The notes below the pieces were generated by a model. That model saw only the letters and a list, made by a program, of their open reading frames with translations, searched no databases and had not been told where the DNA came from. The translations under genes were made by a program, and so were the position numbers. From contig JAJOZX010002701.1 in the NCBI GenBank assembly GCA_023014485.1, positions 166,001 through 230,000 on the forward strand: DNA of 64,000 bases, given 5' to 3'. This document shows, in pieces, positions 59,101-61,955 of the stretch. Position 1 is the first letter of the stretch. Each line of letters begins with the position of its first letter. The DNA comes from Bathynomus jamesi (lineage: Eukaryota; Arthropoda; Malacostraca; Isopoda; Cirolanidae).

Positions 59101-60462
59101 TTTTATCATGTATCAGCGCATTAAAGGATTAACAGGTAGGTAAATGGTTATTGAATAGGTACAGGTGGTTAGGTTAGGTCTGGAGATTCATGAGAAAAAC
59201 TCGCAAGATTTGTTCTCCGATTTTTTAAATGACATTCGTTAGGTTAGGTCTGGAGATTAATGAGAAAAAACTCGCAAGATTTGTTCTCCGATATTTTAAA
59301 TGACATTCGTTCTGTATATCGCAGTTACATTTTCTCTTAAATTGATAAGCTGAAATCTAGTTTCAATTATGCATTTAATTATTGTAATATGTAATTTCAT
59401 AATTTGTGATAATTTGTATTTTAACTTAACCTAGTTTCAAATTCAATTTTATTAACTGATCATGAATTTCTTGCGTATAACATAAATTACCGTCGTACAA
59501 ATGTTGGCGTACAAATTTCCTGGTTTCTATTTGATTCTTATGACTTAGATCTTAAAACATTTTCGTCTCTAAATTTTTATGAAACGTACCTTAAATTGAA
59601 AAGATGTTAGTCTAATTATAGCGTACTAAAAGCATTTGTAATGCGTAGTAGTTGTGGACATTTTTTTGAGAAATGAAGACAAAATATTTTTGCAATTGAA
59701 AAACATTTCTTGCCTATACTCGCATGGGGACTGGATTCTTCAGTAAATACTTGCTTTGGATTAACGCATAAAGTTGCAGAGATAATTTTTTTTTTTTTAA
59801 TAATTTGCGAGTTTTTTGAAAATTGGAAATTTGCCCCTCCCCCATTTCTTTAGTACAAATTTAGGGATCATATTATACATATTATGAAAGCTTTATTACA
59901 ATAGTGTGTGTGTGTGTGTGTGTGTGTGCGTGTGCGCGCGGTAGGTGACGGCGTTTTAATTATTGGGAATTGATTTTCCCTTATTGACTAAGGCTTTCCG
60001 TTAATCTGCAGGGAGATATCCAAGGCCCTTTTTCTTCTGTGGACATGGCTGCTTGGTGTAAGGCAGGATATTTTAAACCAACTCTACTTTTGCGCCGTCA
60101 ATGTGATGATAAGTTTGCTCAATTGGGGGATCTTAACATGGTGTTTGGAAGAGTTCCTTTTTTACCAGGTCCTGCTGTGCCTCCCCTGAAGGTAAAGTCA
60201 GCAGCAGCAGCACCAAACAGCTGCCATAGATCTATTAAATCTTATCACAAATTTTGTCATTGGTTGATGCTATGATTAGGTGATGTATTTGTTTTTCTAA
60301 TTTGATACTGATCAATTTTAAAGCGAGACACTTTTTAATATGAATATTTTAGGTTTCAGATTTACTGAATGCTCAGAAAGTTCAAGCGGAAAGAGAGAGA
60401 TATGAAATCATGCAAGCACAAATTATGCAGAAACAGCTTTATCAGCAGCAAAATACACTCAG
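16275..60462 (+). CDS. GIGYF: GIGYF (GRB10-interacting GYF protein), 9 exons, 3' end outside window
   Basis: Joined exons are 16275-16379, 41572-41721, 50744-50961, 55262-55482, 55617-55782, 57036-57291, 57837-58223, 60012-60191 and 60353-60462, giving 1793 coding bases (about 597 residues). All junctions are GT-AG and every phase matches. GIGYF proteins are cytoplasmic adaptors: an N-terminal motif binds the cap-binding protein 4EHP (eIF4E2), and the GYF domain binds proline-rich partners, which represses translation and promotes decay of target mRNAs. Seen here: the start MSETALKFGPEWLRALS, then LADYRYGREEMLALF (4EHP-binding segment), SVNSEAVLR, an RG-rich stretch, LPEW plus GSFDATGAF, and a GYF domain at about residues 495-556 with the signature GPFSSVDMAAWCKAGYF. 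The Q-rich C-terminal half expected of the family lies to the right. GIGYF1 versus GIGYF2 cannot be assigned; arthropods normally have one Gyf gene. The introns are loaded with transposons, yet the exons have no stops or frameshifts, so the gene looks functional. Confidence 0.93.
17160..18830 (+). pseudogene. Element A transposase remnant, copy 1 (exons with deletion)
   Basis: Coding pieces separated by AT-rich introns: 17170-17430 (VKILDEGH-like start, SDIxFSSQAVDTVALSLIEH region), 17687-17923, 18115-18318 (REELRRVFQVVPSSSAAIHD), 18492-18580 and 18757-18830 (NKLRRECEKYRKAIRKEEDK). The same pieces occur in copy 2 at 37490-38770. At about 18822 the sequence jumps to what is position 39912 in copy 2, deleting about 1.28 kb that holds the catalytic-looking block. 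Confidence 0.6.
19105..20319. mobile_element. TA-flanked MITE inserted in Element A copy 1
   Basis: The left end CAGGAATACCT and right end GGTATTCCTA are inverted, with TA on each side (19103-19104 and 20320-20321). The homologous site in copy 2 (GCATTATTGACCCTG near 40965) is the empty site and confirms the TA duplication. Without its own nested hAT it is about 320 bases. Probably a Tc1/mariner-type MITE. Confidence 0.8.
19269..20153. mobile_element. hAT element nested in the TA MITE
   Basis: Starts CAGGGTTGGCCAAATTTTGC and ends CATGCCAACCCTG. Flanking 8-mers GAATATAA and AAATATAA match at 7 of 8 positions. It contains a 34-base T run (19316-19349) and repeated AAAAAACCCA motifs near both ends. 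No recognisable transposase; a minus-strand ORF at 19359-19673 has no family I can name. Confidence 0.8.
22815..23523. mobile_element. TA-type (Tigger/mariner-like) MITE
   Basis: Left CAGGGAGTCCTCATGTTAAC and right (reverse complement) CAGCGACTCCTCATATAATG form an imperfect inverted repeat. The right side is followed by TA; the left flank is TG, a mutated or absent duplication. Non-coding. It sits directly after the A tail of the LINE. Confidence 0.65.
23526..23659. mobile_element. 134-bp TA-flanked MITE
   Basis: CATTAAACCCTTGCCATTTCATG and, inverted, CATTAAATCCCCACTAAC. TA flanks both ends (23524-23525 and 23660-23661). The left TA is shared with the preceding MITE. Confidence 0.78.
23660..24187. 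other. No gene seen
   Basis: AT-rich intronic DNA with a tandem-like doublet TTGTAATTGTACTC...ATGGTAT near 23670-23730. No feature otherwise. Confidence 0.5.
24188..24386. mobile_element. Short fold-back MITE
   Basis: TATATGTTAGTCAATTTGTG and CATTTCATGTAATACC on the left pair with GGCATTATGTGAAATG and CACAGTGACTGGTAACATAT on the right, giving arms of about 50 bases around a CTAACCTAACC-rich core. A target duplication is not certain. Confidence 0.6.
24387..25051. other. No gene seen
   Basis: AT-rich intron 1 sequence between the MITE and Element A copy 2. Confidence 0.5.
26189..26271. repeat. (CCTTAT)n hexanucleotide array, ~13 units, in one TIR arm
   Basis: An uninterrupted CCTTAT array lies in the left arm of Element B. 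The matching point of the right arm (near 37060-37082) has only AAGGTCAAAGGTGAAGGTCA-type sequence, so the array expanded after insertion or in one arm only. Confidence 0.92.
26915..27494 (+). mobile_element. hAT-derived element retaining a BED finger, perfect 8-bp duplication
   Basis: Starts CAGAGGTGGGGAGTCGG and ends GACTCCCCATCCCTG. Both flanks are GTTACAGG (26907-26914 and 27495-27502). Subterminal GGAGTCGG/GACTCC repeats resemble the MITE at 10609. At 580 bases it is too short for a transposase but contains one coding block (next entry). Confidence 0.93.
27187..27420 (+). pseudogene. BED-type zinc finger fragment inside the hAT-derived element
   Basis: The frame reads MSRGPSRKSAVFQYFKLNED, FICQVEKDGKECNAKI, then SNLKRHLRNKHPN. 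Two Cys (ICQV and KECN) and two His (RHLRNKH) have BED-finger spacing, and the aromatic FxYF precedes the first Cys as in BED domains. The domain itself is uninterrupted. The open frame runs past the element's end at 27494 into Element B up to 27522. BED fingers are the DNA-binding N-termini of many hAT transposases; the catalytic domain is absent here. Confidence 0.8.
29899..29921 (+). promoter_or_regulatory. Perfect five-unit heat-shock element (HSE)
   Basis: TTC at 29899, GAA at 29904, TTC at 29909, GAA at 29914 and TTC at 29919, each separated by exactly two bases: five inverted nGAAn units with no mismatch. HSF trimers bind arrays of three or more such units. Relative to the predicted start at 29964 it covers about -65 to -43, the position of proximal HSEs in arthropod hsp70 promoters. 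It lies inside the SNTG element, 5' of its transposase. Confidence 0.85.
29935..29967 (+). promoter_or_regulatory. Core promoter: TATA box and arthropod initiator
   Basis: TATATAAG at 29935-29942 and TCAGTC at 29962-29967, the arthropod Inr consensus (TCAGTY) with its A at 29964. TATA-to-start spacing is 29 bases, which is canonical. A GC-richer 5' leader follows (AAGTTCGCTCCGGG). With the HSE 13 bases upstream, the whole unit resembles a heat-shock gene promoter. Confidence 0.75.
30121..32369 (+). pseudogene. SNTG hAT-like transposase, copy 2
   Basis: Blocks in order: a helical N-terminal region (LPSNRQVLRVLF to NEEDKQYLLLQ, stop at 30541); a 304-codon frame at 30648-31562 with FFTPRLSEALDRCKISDRNA, VLHWDGKLL, VLCFDTTASNTGRINGAC, CRHHILELVL and SSGPDVILFKRFRETW; after a frameshift near 31500, LEFLQEQL and ARWMAKAIYAFKIYLFQDQF; then HLWYLSTETAAFAFFDDEVP; and VVVNDVAERGVKLIQ near 32210, ending TKTGLMKQ. 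The Asp of HWDGK, the Asp of FDTTASN, CxxH and the Glu of AERGV parallel hAT catalytic and structural motifs. About four frameshifts or stops disable it. The start codon is not clear; no good ATG precedes the N-terminal block in frame. Confidence 0.78.
32735..32935 (-). repeat. SINE-like unit (candidate), T run at its left end
   Basis: On the minus strand it contains GGGTTTCAACCCTGG, resembling a pol III B box, and ends in an A-rich tail (the T run at 32743-32752 on the + strand). Bounded by (TA)n on both sides. No second copy in the window to test it. Confidence 0.35.
32936..32988. repeat. (TA)n microsatellite
   Basis: About 26 TA units, between the SINE-like unit and the Tigger remnant. 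Confidence 0.95.
32992..34035 (-). mobile_element. Tigger/pogo-like element, internally deleted
   Basis: The left end GACTCACAACTTATGCAGGG and the right end, reverse-complemented, GACTTGCGACTTACGTGGA form an imperfect inverted repeat (about 32994 and 34034). The coding remnant is on the minus strand. The left flank is a (TA)n tract, so a TA duplication cannot be judged. Confidence 0.62.
33210..33790 (-). pseudogene. Tigger-type transposase, C-terminal acidic region
   Basis: The ORF 33626-33210 (138 codons) reads MEEIVKADEGSGDGGVDNDE, HLKNLVSEYDPSMERSINF, NMFQQLKKQKRQLPITMF, then a serine/proline-rich tail. Upstream in another frame is VARAIGGDGFEDMVEQKIEE. The DPSxxRS...KKQKxQxxITMFF pattern is the C-terminus of Tigger transposases. 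The DDE and CENP-B-like domains are absent. Confidence 0.7.
34050..36759 (-). mobile_element. SNTG hAT-like element, copy 3, perfect 8-bp duplication
   Basis: The left end TAGGGTGGTCCAC and right end GTGAACCACTCTA are inverted. Both flanks are GTGTATAT (34042-34049 and 36760-36767). At 2710 bases it is shorter than copy 2: the sequence upstream of its ORF is only about 220 bases and has no heat-shock element. It is inserted in the opposite orientation to copy 2. Confidence 0.85.
34345..36540 (-). pseudogene. SNTG hAT-like transposase, copy 3 (best preserved)
   Basis: Read on the minus strand: 36540-36025 (171 codons, MPPKQSKTRSSSEVW, a clear start; helical N-terminal region DDVFDLSCHDALETMMNEED); 35883-35146 (245 codons, LALDRHNISDRKG, LLHWDSKLLT, LVFDTTASNMGLHAGAC, CQHHVVEVVL, SSGPEIGLFKRFKQHW); 35059-34802 (MAKVIYTLKVFLFRDQF); 34851-34345 (168 codons, KRHLWFISEHLIPLALFD, VVNNYAERGVALI, TKTGLKKT). 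Only about three frameshifts or stops separate these blocks. Motif order agrees with copies 1 and 2; family length would be near 720-750 residues. Transcription of this copy would be antisense to GIGYF. Confidence 0.8.
36768..36889. repeat. (TA)n and Element B C-terminal exon
   Basis: (TA)n at 36766-36800, then ATATATTTTCAG near 36838 followed by GTKLMGNLLERRFVSMKKLK-type coding to a stop at 36920. This is the likely last exon of the Element B protein, cut off from the rest by the nested insertions. Confidence 0.55.
37490..39970 (+). pseudogene. Element A transposase, copy 2 (longer, with putative catalytic block)
   Basis: Exon-like pieces: 37495-37790, 37912-38100 (REEIRRVFQVVPSSSAAIHD), 38287-38390, 38566-38767 (NKLRREREKYRKAIRIEEDK, FFELVDAIYVNDCKDTIMV), then 38905-39970: LTITTEMYKALKDTELQTKF, MIGSDGTNTMTGSNGGAI, CLEELLGRPLQWSICLLHCN, LPLHHIF, DLSIDQYYAYRICMAM. 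The GSDGTxxMTG and CxLHxNELPL blocks belong to a large animal family of uncharacterised proteins; their spacing recalls the hAT D...CxxH arrangement (inference). An in-frame TGA at 39241-39243 and several frameshifts disable it. Confidence 0.62.
40052..40828. mobile_element. Probable solo LTR with 5-bp target duplication
   Basis: A 777-base insertion starting TGTCAGAAAGA and ending TCTTCTTGACA (TG...CA with short inverted ends), flanked by GTGAT on both sides (40047-40051 and 40829-40833). Copy 1 of Element A has the single uninterrupted GTGAT site (18954-18958). No ORF and no inverted repeats beyond the LTR-like tips. A solo LTR of a Gypsy or BEL/Pao element fits best; class not proven. Confidence 0.65.
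41572..41721 (+). CDS. GIGYF: GIGYF exon 2 (4EHP-binding segment)
   Basis: Fifty codons, residues 36-85, from LADYRYGREEML to MPMNLEEQ, with phase 0 at both ends. The acceptor is TTATTTTCAG and the donor GTGACA. The YRYGREEML segment corresponds to the conserved 4EHP (eIF4E2) contact of GIGYF proteins. The exon is 25.2 kb from exon 1 and only about 330 bases from the right end of the nested transposon block. Confidence 0.93.
41722..42335. other. GIGYF intron 2, no gene seen
   Basis: AT-rich sequence between exon 2 and the minus-strand LINE. A GATGAGTCGG/GATGAGTTGG doublet occurs near 41929-41950 and again near 42283. Confidence 0.5.
42340..42690. repeat. Direct repeat pair, ~90 bp, 245 bp apart
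   Basis: AAAACA(C/T)(A)GCCACTTGGGCCT followed by CAAGGTTA, then (A)AAGCTATATTTTATAA, occurs at about 42350-42425 and again at 42595-42665. Either two copies of a small repeat or a duplicated LINE 3' UTR. Confidence 0.65.
43484..44019. mobile_element. Tigger/pogo-type MITE, TA-flanked
   Basis: CACTGCACCCTCGATATATG and, inverted, CACTGCACCCTCGATATATG (right end CATATATCGAGGGTGCAGTG): a perfect 20-base inverted repeat. TA at 43482-43483 and 44020-44021. Non-coding. Confidence 0.9.
44026..44751. mobile_element. TA-flanked MITE hosting a palindromic element
   Basis: CAGTCGACCCTCGACTTACG and, reverse-complemented, CAGTCAACCCTCAACTTACG at the right end. TA at 44024-44025 and 44752-44753. About 490 bases without its nested insertion. 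The GAGTTACG/ACTTACGTAAT motifs recur inside both arms. Pogo/Tc1-mariner type. Confidence 0.87.
44228..44464. mobile_element. Palindromic MITE with 121-bp near-perfect hairpin
   Basis: Outer ends TTGAGGCGATGCGTGGAAG and CTTCCACGCAACGCCTCA are inverted, and TATAA flanks both sides (44223-44227 and 44465-44469). Inside, 44246-44366 is a palindrome with 57-58-base arms differing by one base and a loop of about 5 bases. The block GGCTAGGTCGCCCTTC appears a third time near 44433, next to the right end. Confidence 0.75.
45206..45356. repeat. Tandem duplication of ~85-bp unit with (TA)n spacer
   Basis: TATTATTGTGCATCTGGCAG...CCATGCACTTTTGGTTATAT is repeated at about 45294-45356. The second copy differs by an AAGAAAG insertion. 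Confidence 0.8.
45357..46430 (+). mobile_element. Tigger-like element (non-autonomous)
   Basis: The left CAGTAATCCCTTGTTTTATG and right CGTAAAACAAGGGATTTTA are inverted. The right end merges into a (TA)n tract. It contains a decayed Tigger transposase N-terminus, a (GCTAGT)n run (46007-46036) and a (CAC)n run (46133-46175). Confidence 0.75.
45617..45960 (+). pseudogene. Tigger transposase N-terminal HTH fragment
   Basis: MAPKCPASSPAEGNAKRSRK, VMISMQKAELLNKLKSGMSV, AAIGRLFFGVNE then a stop at 45774, after which TVRTIGRKIKRK continues in frame. This is the psq/CENP-B-type helix-turn-helix of pogo/Tigger transposases (ExKxExLxxLxxGxSxxxIGRxFGVNEsTVRxI). The rest is lost. Confidence 0.75.
46475..47057 (-). 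mobile_element. Mariner/Tc1-type element, internally deleted
   Basis: The left GGTGTCCCATAAGTCTAGC and right (inverted) CAGGGTGTCCCATAAGTCC match apart from the first bases. TA follows on the right (47058-47059); the left flank is (TA)n. Coding remnant on the minus strand. Confidence 0.8.
46572..46980 (-). pseudogene. Mariner-like DDE transposase fragment
   Basis: The minus strand reads AWNANFPSTILFSNEAIFYG (the first catalytic Asp position FSDE is FSNE), NRQNTRHWSQNNPHWY, then MVWCGIWKDRIIGPLFFDEH, YLCMLKEEAFPSVL and FQQDGASAHYSTQVREYLYQ (second Asp). It ends before the third catalytic residue. N-terminal HTH absent. The longest uninterrupted frame is 46805-46575. Confidence 0.78.
49571..50743. 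other. GIGYF intron 2, right part; LINE 3' UTR-like fragment, no gene
   Basis: At 50030-50110 the sequence AAGAGCCCACTAAAGCCTAA...AATTAAATAAAATAAATAG matches, inverted, the LINE 3' UTR family at 14230-14290. The remainder is AT-rich with the polypyrimidine tract of exon 3 at its end. Confidence 0.55.
50744..50961 (+). CDS. GIGYF: GIGYF exon 3 (RG-rich)
   Basis: Residues 86-158. It begins RTWQRSVNSEAVLRG, matching the family's SVNSxAVLR segment, and continues through GRGRGG and DRGRGRGRG repeats typical of arginine-methylated RNA-interacting regions. The acceptor is AATTTTTCAG. I chose the donor GTCAGC at 50962 because it leaves phase 2, which exon 4 needs. The earlier GTAAGA at 50919 looks stronger but would break the frame; it could serve another isoform. 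Confidence 0.85.
50962..51692. other. GIGYF intron 3, left part; no gene seen
   Basis: AT-rich intron sequence. Bases 50962-50983 would extend exon 3 only as far as an in-frame TGA. Confidence 0.5.
52008..53269. mobile_element. Inverted-dimer mariner-like element, TA-flanked
   Basis: CACTACGTTCCAAATTATT at the left and, inverted, CACTGCATTCCAAATTGTT at the right. TA at 52006-52007 and 53270-53271. Both halves carry the same 5' part of a transposase, facing each other: + strand 52243-52740 and minus strand 53175-52760. The halves have diverged, so the fold-back structure is old. Confidence 0.85.
52243..53175. pseudogene. Two head-to-head mariner-like transposase fragments
   Basis: The + copy: MGKKKDLT, KIVKLLTENIKSLEIAKQQL, REVEKHPLSSSKEVFEQAGI, VPRTSRCRVLQTIGKTCKPT, RHKKQCVEWAHQ, then LFTDECRATLDGPDGWSRGW (first catalytic Asp, 52665-52735). 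The minus copy repeats the N-terminal blocks (KHPLPSSREVFEQAGIHNV) and, after a deletion, joins VEVGVMFWARLIGNE near 52820. Both are full of stops. Neither retains a complete catalytic domain. Confidence 0.75.
53330..54350 (+). pseudogene. Tc1-like transposase, full length but decayed
   Basis: MGRRGKELCTNLKRCVIAAH (53331 onward), IPLTTVAAVIKKWKGFGTIK (HTH), RLKYAKDHQNDRIAFWKKVL, WTDETKI (first Asp), NVVCFFGDAFVLL-type region in a shifted frame, then KWPSQSPDLN (54138-54170, normally followed by PIE with the catalytic Glu), VRKRNPSNLNELQQFL. At least five stops or frameshifts. Confidence 0.78.
54471..54937. other. No gene seen
   Basis: AT-rich intron 3 sequence following the broken end of the Tc1 element. 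Confidence 0.5.
54938..55138 (+). repeat. 5S-rRNA-derived SINE, copy 1
   Basis: GTAAAACCGCTTCC...CGCCAAGTTAAGCGACATTGAGTCTGGGTAG matches the 5S rRNA A-box region (AGTTAAGC..GTC.GG), followed by a decayed C-box region (AATGTGTGACC). A shared tail follows: GTGGTTTGGATCC, AAAGCTGTAGGTC, CTCCGTCACGTGACCT, GGTTAAAGAACCC. The same head-plus-tail unit occurs at 57355 and 60538. In GIGYF intron 3, sense orientation. Confidence 0.82.
55262..55482 (+). CDS. GIGYF: GIGYF exon 4
   Basis: It contributes the third base of a split codon and then NKGYERSQSMGDSRGW, ending NEKWG. The RSQS segment aligns with HRSQSWEE in vertebrate GIGYF2. The acceptor is TTCTTTCTCAG. The donor GTAGGT at 55483 leaves phase 1. 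Confidence 0.85.
55617..55782 (+). CDS. GIGYF: GIGYF exon 5
   Basis: The acceptor TTTGAAG precedes 55617, and the intron before it is only 134 bases. The exon encodes NRGGWREREVGSEGEW and a basic/acidic charged run, ending EEDNLPEW with the Trp codon split (phase 2). An upstream AG at 55590 would leave an in-frame TGA at 55601, so 55617 is preferred. Confidence 0.82.
55783..57035. other. GIGYF intron 5, with (ATT)n microsatellite; no gene
   Basis: An (AAT)/(ATT)n array lies at 56034-56113. The rest shows no ORF or repeat-family match. An ORF at 56354-56539 is not convincing. Confidence 0.6.
57036..57291 (+). CDS. GIGYF: GIGYF exon 6
   Basis: It completes the Trp of LPEW and continues ATESAEDKGGSFDATGAF, the family's conserved (G/S)xFDxxGAF block, then an acidic lysine/glutamate-rich linker ending SKGRSE. 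Acceptor AACTTCAG, donor GTAAGA, ending in phase 0. Confidence 0.9.
57355..57735 (+). repeat. 5S-rRNA-derived SINE, copy 2, with a ~170-bp internal insertion
   Basis: The 5S head (TGGCCACGTCGCAACACCGATT, AGATCAGCGAGGTTAAGTGACCG) is followed by unrelated sequence holding GGGGGTTCAACTCC, a good pol III B box, and then the shared SINE tail from about 57590 (CTCTGTGTTCAGATGATGTTACCGACCC, AAGCTGTAGGCC, AAGTTAAACAACCCC). In GIGYF intron 6, sense orientation. Confidence 0.75.
57837..58223 (+). CDS. GIGYF: GIGYF exon 7 (linker and start of GYF domain)
   Basis: One hundred twenty-nine codons in phase 0. It opens EDDSHERECVSATHH, has an acidic coiled-coil-like stretch (LEELEEKVEREEDKLEHM), a proline-rich run, and ends QWYYTDPQ, the first strand of the GYF domain. 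Acceptor TTTTCTCTCCAG, donor GTTTGT. Confidence 0.93.
58224..58830. other. GIGYF intron 7, left part; no gene seen
   Basis: An 87-codon ORF at 58550-58813 has no recognisable domain and no splice context consistent with GIGYF, so I do not call it a gene. Confidence 0.5.
58831..59520. mobile_element. MITE with repeated TTTGTACGNC ends and an internal tandem duplication
   Basis: The left GGAAATTTGTACGTCAACAT pairs with the right ATGTTGGCGTACAAATTTCC over about 31 bases. The left side has four further ACATTTGTACG(A/C)C variants to 58930. A 71-bp unit starting GGTTAGGTCTGGAGATT is duplicated in tandem at about 59168-59310. No clear target duplication. Non-coding. Confidence 0.7.
59904..59940. 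repeat. (GT)n microsatellite
   Basis: (TG)n turning into GCGTGTGCGCGCG, 70 bases upstream of the GIGYF exon 8 acceptor. Confidence 0.95.
60012..60191 (+). CDS. GIGYF: GIGYF exon 8 (GYF domain core)
   Basis: Sixty codons in phase 0. GDIQGPFSS continues WYYTDPQ from exon 7. The GYF signature GPFSSVDMAAWCKAGYF is complete, followed by LLLRRQCDDKFAQLGDL and FGRVPFLPGP. The intron inside the domain, at the DPQ|GDI junction, is about 1.8 kb and carries a MITE. Confidence 0.95.
60353..60462 (+). CDS. GIGYF: GIGYF exon 9 (start of Q-rich helix)
   Basis: VSDLLNAQKVQAERERYEIM then a Q-rich stretch (QIMQKQLYQQQ). The acceptor is ATATTTTAG after a 161-base intron. The donor GTTATT at 60463 leaves phase 2. 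The later exons are not in the remaining 3.5 kb, which is transposons. Confidence 0.85.
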
Positions 60463-60537
60463 GTTATTTAAATTCATTAATTTATTAGAATGTTTTTAAG
60501 CCCTGAAGTTGTACTATATATATATATATATATATAT

Positions 60538-60745
60538 GGGCTACGTAGTGGCCGATGTCGTAACACCGCTTCTCGGAGATCAGCGAAGTTAAGCGACATT
60601 GGGTCTGGGTAGTAGTAGTTGGATGGGAGACCGTCCTCTGCGCCCAGATTATGTGGCGACCTGTGGTTCGGATCCCACGTAAAGCTGTAGGTCCCCTCCG
60701 TCATATGACCTCAGATGTTGCGAAGGAGGTTAAACAACCCAATTA
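60538..60745 (+). repeat. 5S-rRNA-derived SINE, copy 3 (best preserved)
   Basis: It starts GGGCTACGTAGTGGCCGATG and runs through ACACCGCTTCTCGGAGATCA, AGCGAAGTTAAGCGACATTG (5S A box), GGGTCTGGGTAGTAGTAG and TTGGATGGGAGACCG (5S C box intact), for about 95 bases of 5S similarity. The non-5S tail (CCCAGATTATGTGGCGACCT to GGTTAAACAACCCA) is shared with the other two copies. (TA)n flanks both sides (60515-60537 and 60758-60788). Type 1 internal pol III promoter expected. Confidence 0.88.
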
Positions 60746-60789
60746 AAGAAAATACTGTATATATATATATATATATACAGTATATATAA

Positions 60790-61690
60790 TACACCTTTTA
60801 ACCTTTGAAATGTTCCGTGCGATGATTCCTCATTTCACGAAAGTCAAGCTTGTCGCCCCTCCTCTCGAGTTGGCCTGGTGAAGTAGTGAGTTGGTTACTT
60901 GTACTCACCTCGCATAGTCAGGTACGCCCGACTCATCGGGGATTGTTCTGAGCCAGGCGTCTAATCTTTTTTGAAGATGTCCACCGCAACACCACTCGTG
61001 TTCTTTAGGTCTTTGGGCAGCTGATTAAACAGTCTTGGTCCTCACACAACAAAACGATTTTCTTTCAGGGTTAAGGATGTTCCCTGTATAGCCTTTAATG
61101 TGGGAACACGACATAATCTTCCTTCTCTATTTTCCAGTCTTGTTTGGGGAGTTACAGGGTTCAGAGTAAGATTAGGGACCAGTTTCTCCATTATTTTCCA
61201 AGTGTAAATAATGGTGTATCTCTCTCTCCTTTCCAGTGAATATAGGTTTAATTCGCGTAACCTTTCCCAGTAATTTAGTTCTTTGCACCCCTTGATCTTG
61301 GCTGTGAAGCTTCTCTGAATCCCTTCTAGTTGTCTAATGTCTTCTTTTTTATATGGGCATGTTAGGACCGAGCAGTATTCCAATTTGGGTATGATCAGTG
61401 TTTTCAGTAGAAGAATCAATATAGTCCTATTCCTTCGTTTAAAGGTTCTCAGAATCTGTCCAGTTATTCTCTTTGCTCTGTTTACTGATATCTTATTTTG
61501 TTTCAAATTTCGCGTCATCTGTCATTACAACCCCTAAATCTTTTGCTTTAGAATTTCTCTGAATTTCCTGCCTATTTGGGGTATAATATTCTATGGAGTT
61601 TAGGTCTTCTCTTTTTCCTTACCGTAACAGCTGAAATTTCTGTGTTAAACTTCATATTGTTGTCTTCCGTCCACTTGTAGATGCGGCATG
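60790..61690 (-). pseudogene. Jockey/CR1-type LINE, RT C-terminal part (family of 850-2165)
   Basis: The minus strand reads RIYKWTEDNNMKFNTEISAV near 61680, then KDLGVVMTDDAKFET, and the 158-codon ORF 61518-61042: RAKRITGQILRTFKRRNRTI, LIIPKLEYCSVLTCPYKKED, KELNYWERLRELNLYSLERR, ENREGRLCRVPTLKA, TLKENRFVV. It stops where the + strand copy continues VRGPRLFNQLP; here that region is shifted in frame (60800-61040). 5'-truncated upstream of the FADD motif. Confidence 0.87.
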
Positions 61691-61750
61691 CGAAGGTGCC
61701 CCATCAGGGCATTTGATTCCGCTCGTATGTAGGAGAATTACTAGTAGTAA

Positions 61751-61828
61751 CTAATCTGGGTCCTTGGTGTAGTGGTTAACATATCCGACCGGCAATTGGA
61801 TGATCCCGGGTTCGATTCCTGGGAGGTA
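61751..61828 (+). tRNA. tRNA-like sequence (Ala-GGC type), likely pseudogene or SINE head
   Basis: A-box-like TTGGTGTAGTGGTTAACA and B box GGTTCGATTCC are intact. The anticodon stem TCCGA/TTGGA encloses CCGGCAA (anticodon GGC), and the T stem CCGGG/CCTGG is good. The acceptor stem does not pair (GGGTCCT against GAGGTAG), so this is probably a pseudogene or tRNA-derived repeat. Confidence 0.45.
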
Positions 61829-61955
61829 GCTAATTTTTAATTTGCTCGTTCTCCCTCATCTTGTGCGGAACGCTCTTCTACACAAGCGTCGTTCTTTATA
61901 CACACATATATACACTGGTCCGCAAAAGTATTTACAAATCGTAAGTTGTAATATA

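Noticed and set aside
60538..60745. Functional 5S rRNA gene
   Set aside because: Only about 95 of 120 bases match, the 3' part is replaced by a SINE tail, and there is no T-run terminator at the right place.
61751..61828. Functional tRNA-Ala
   Set aside because: The acceptor stem does not pair, so I keep it only as a tRNA-like sequence.
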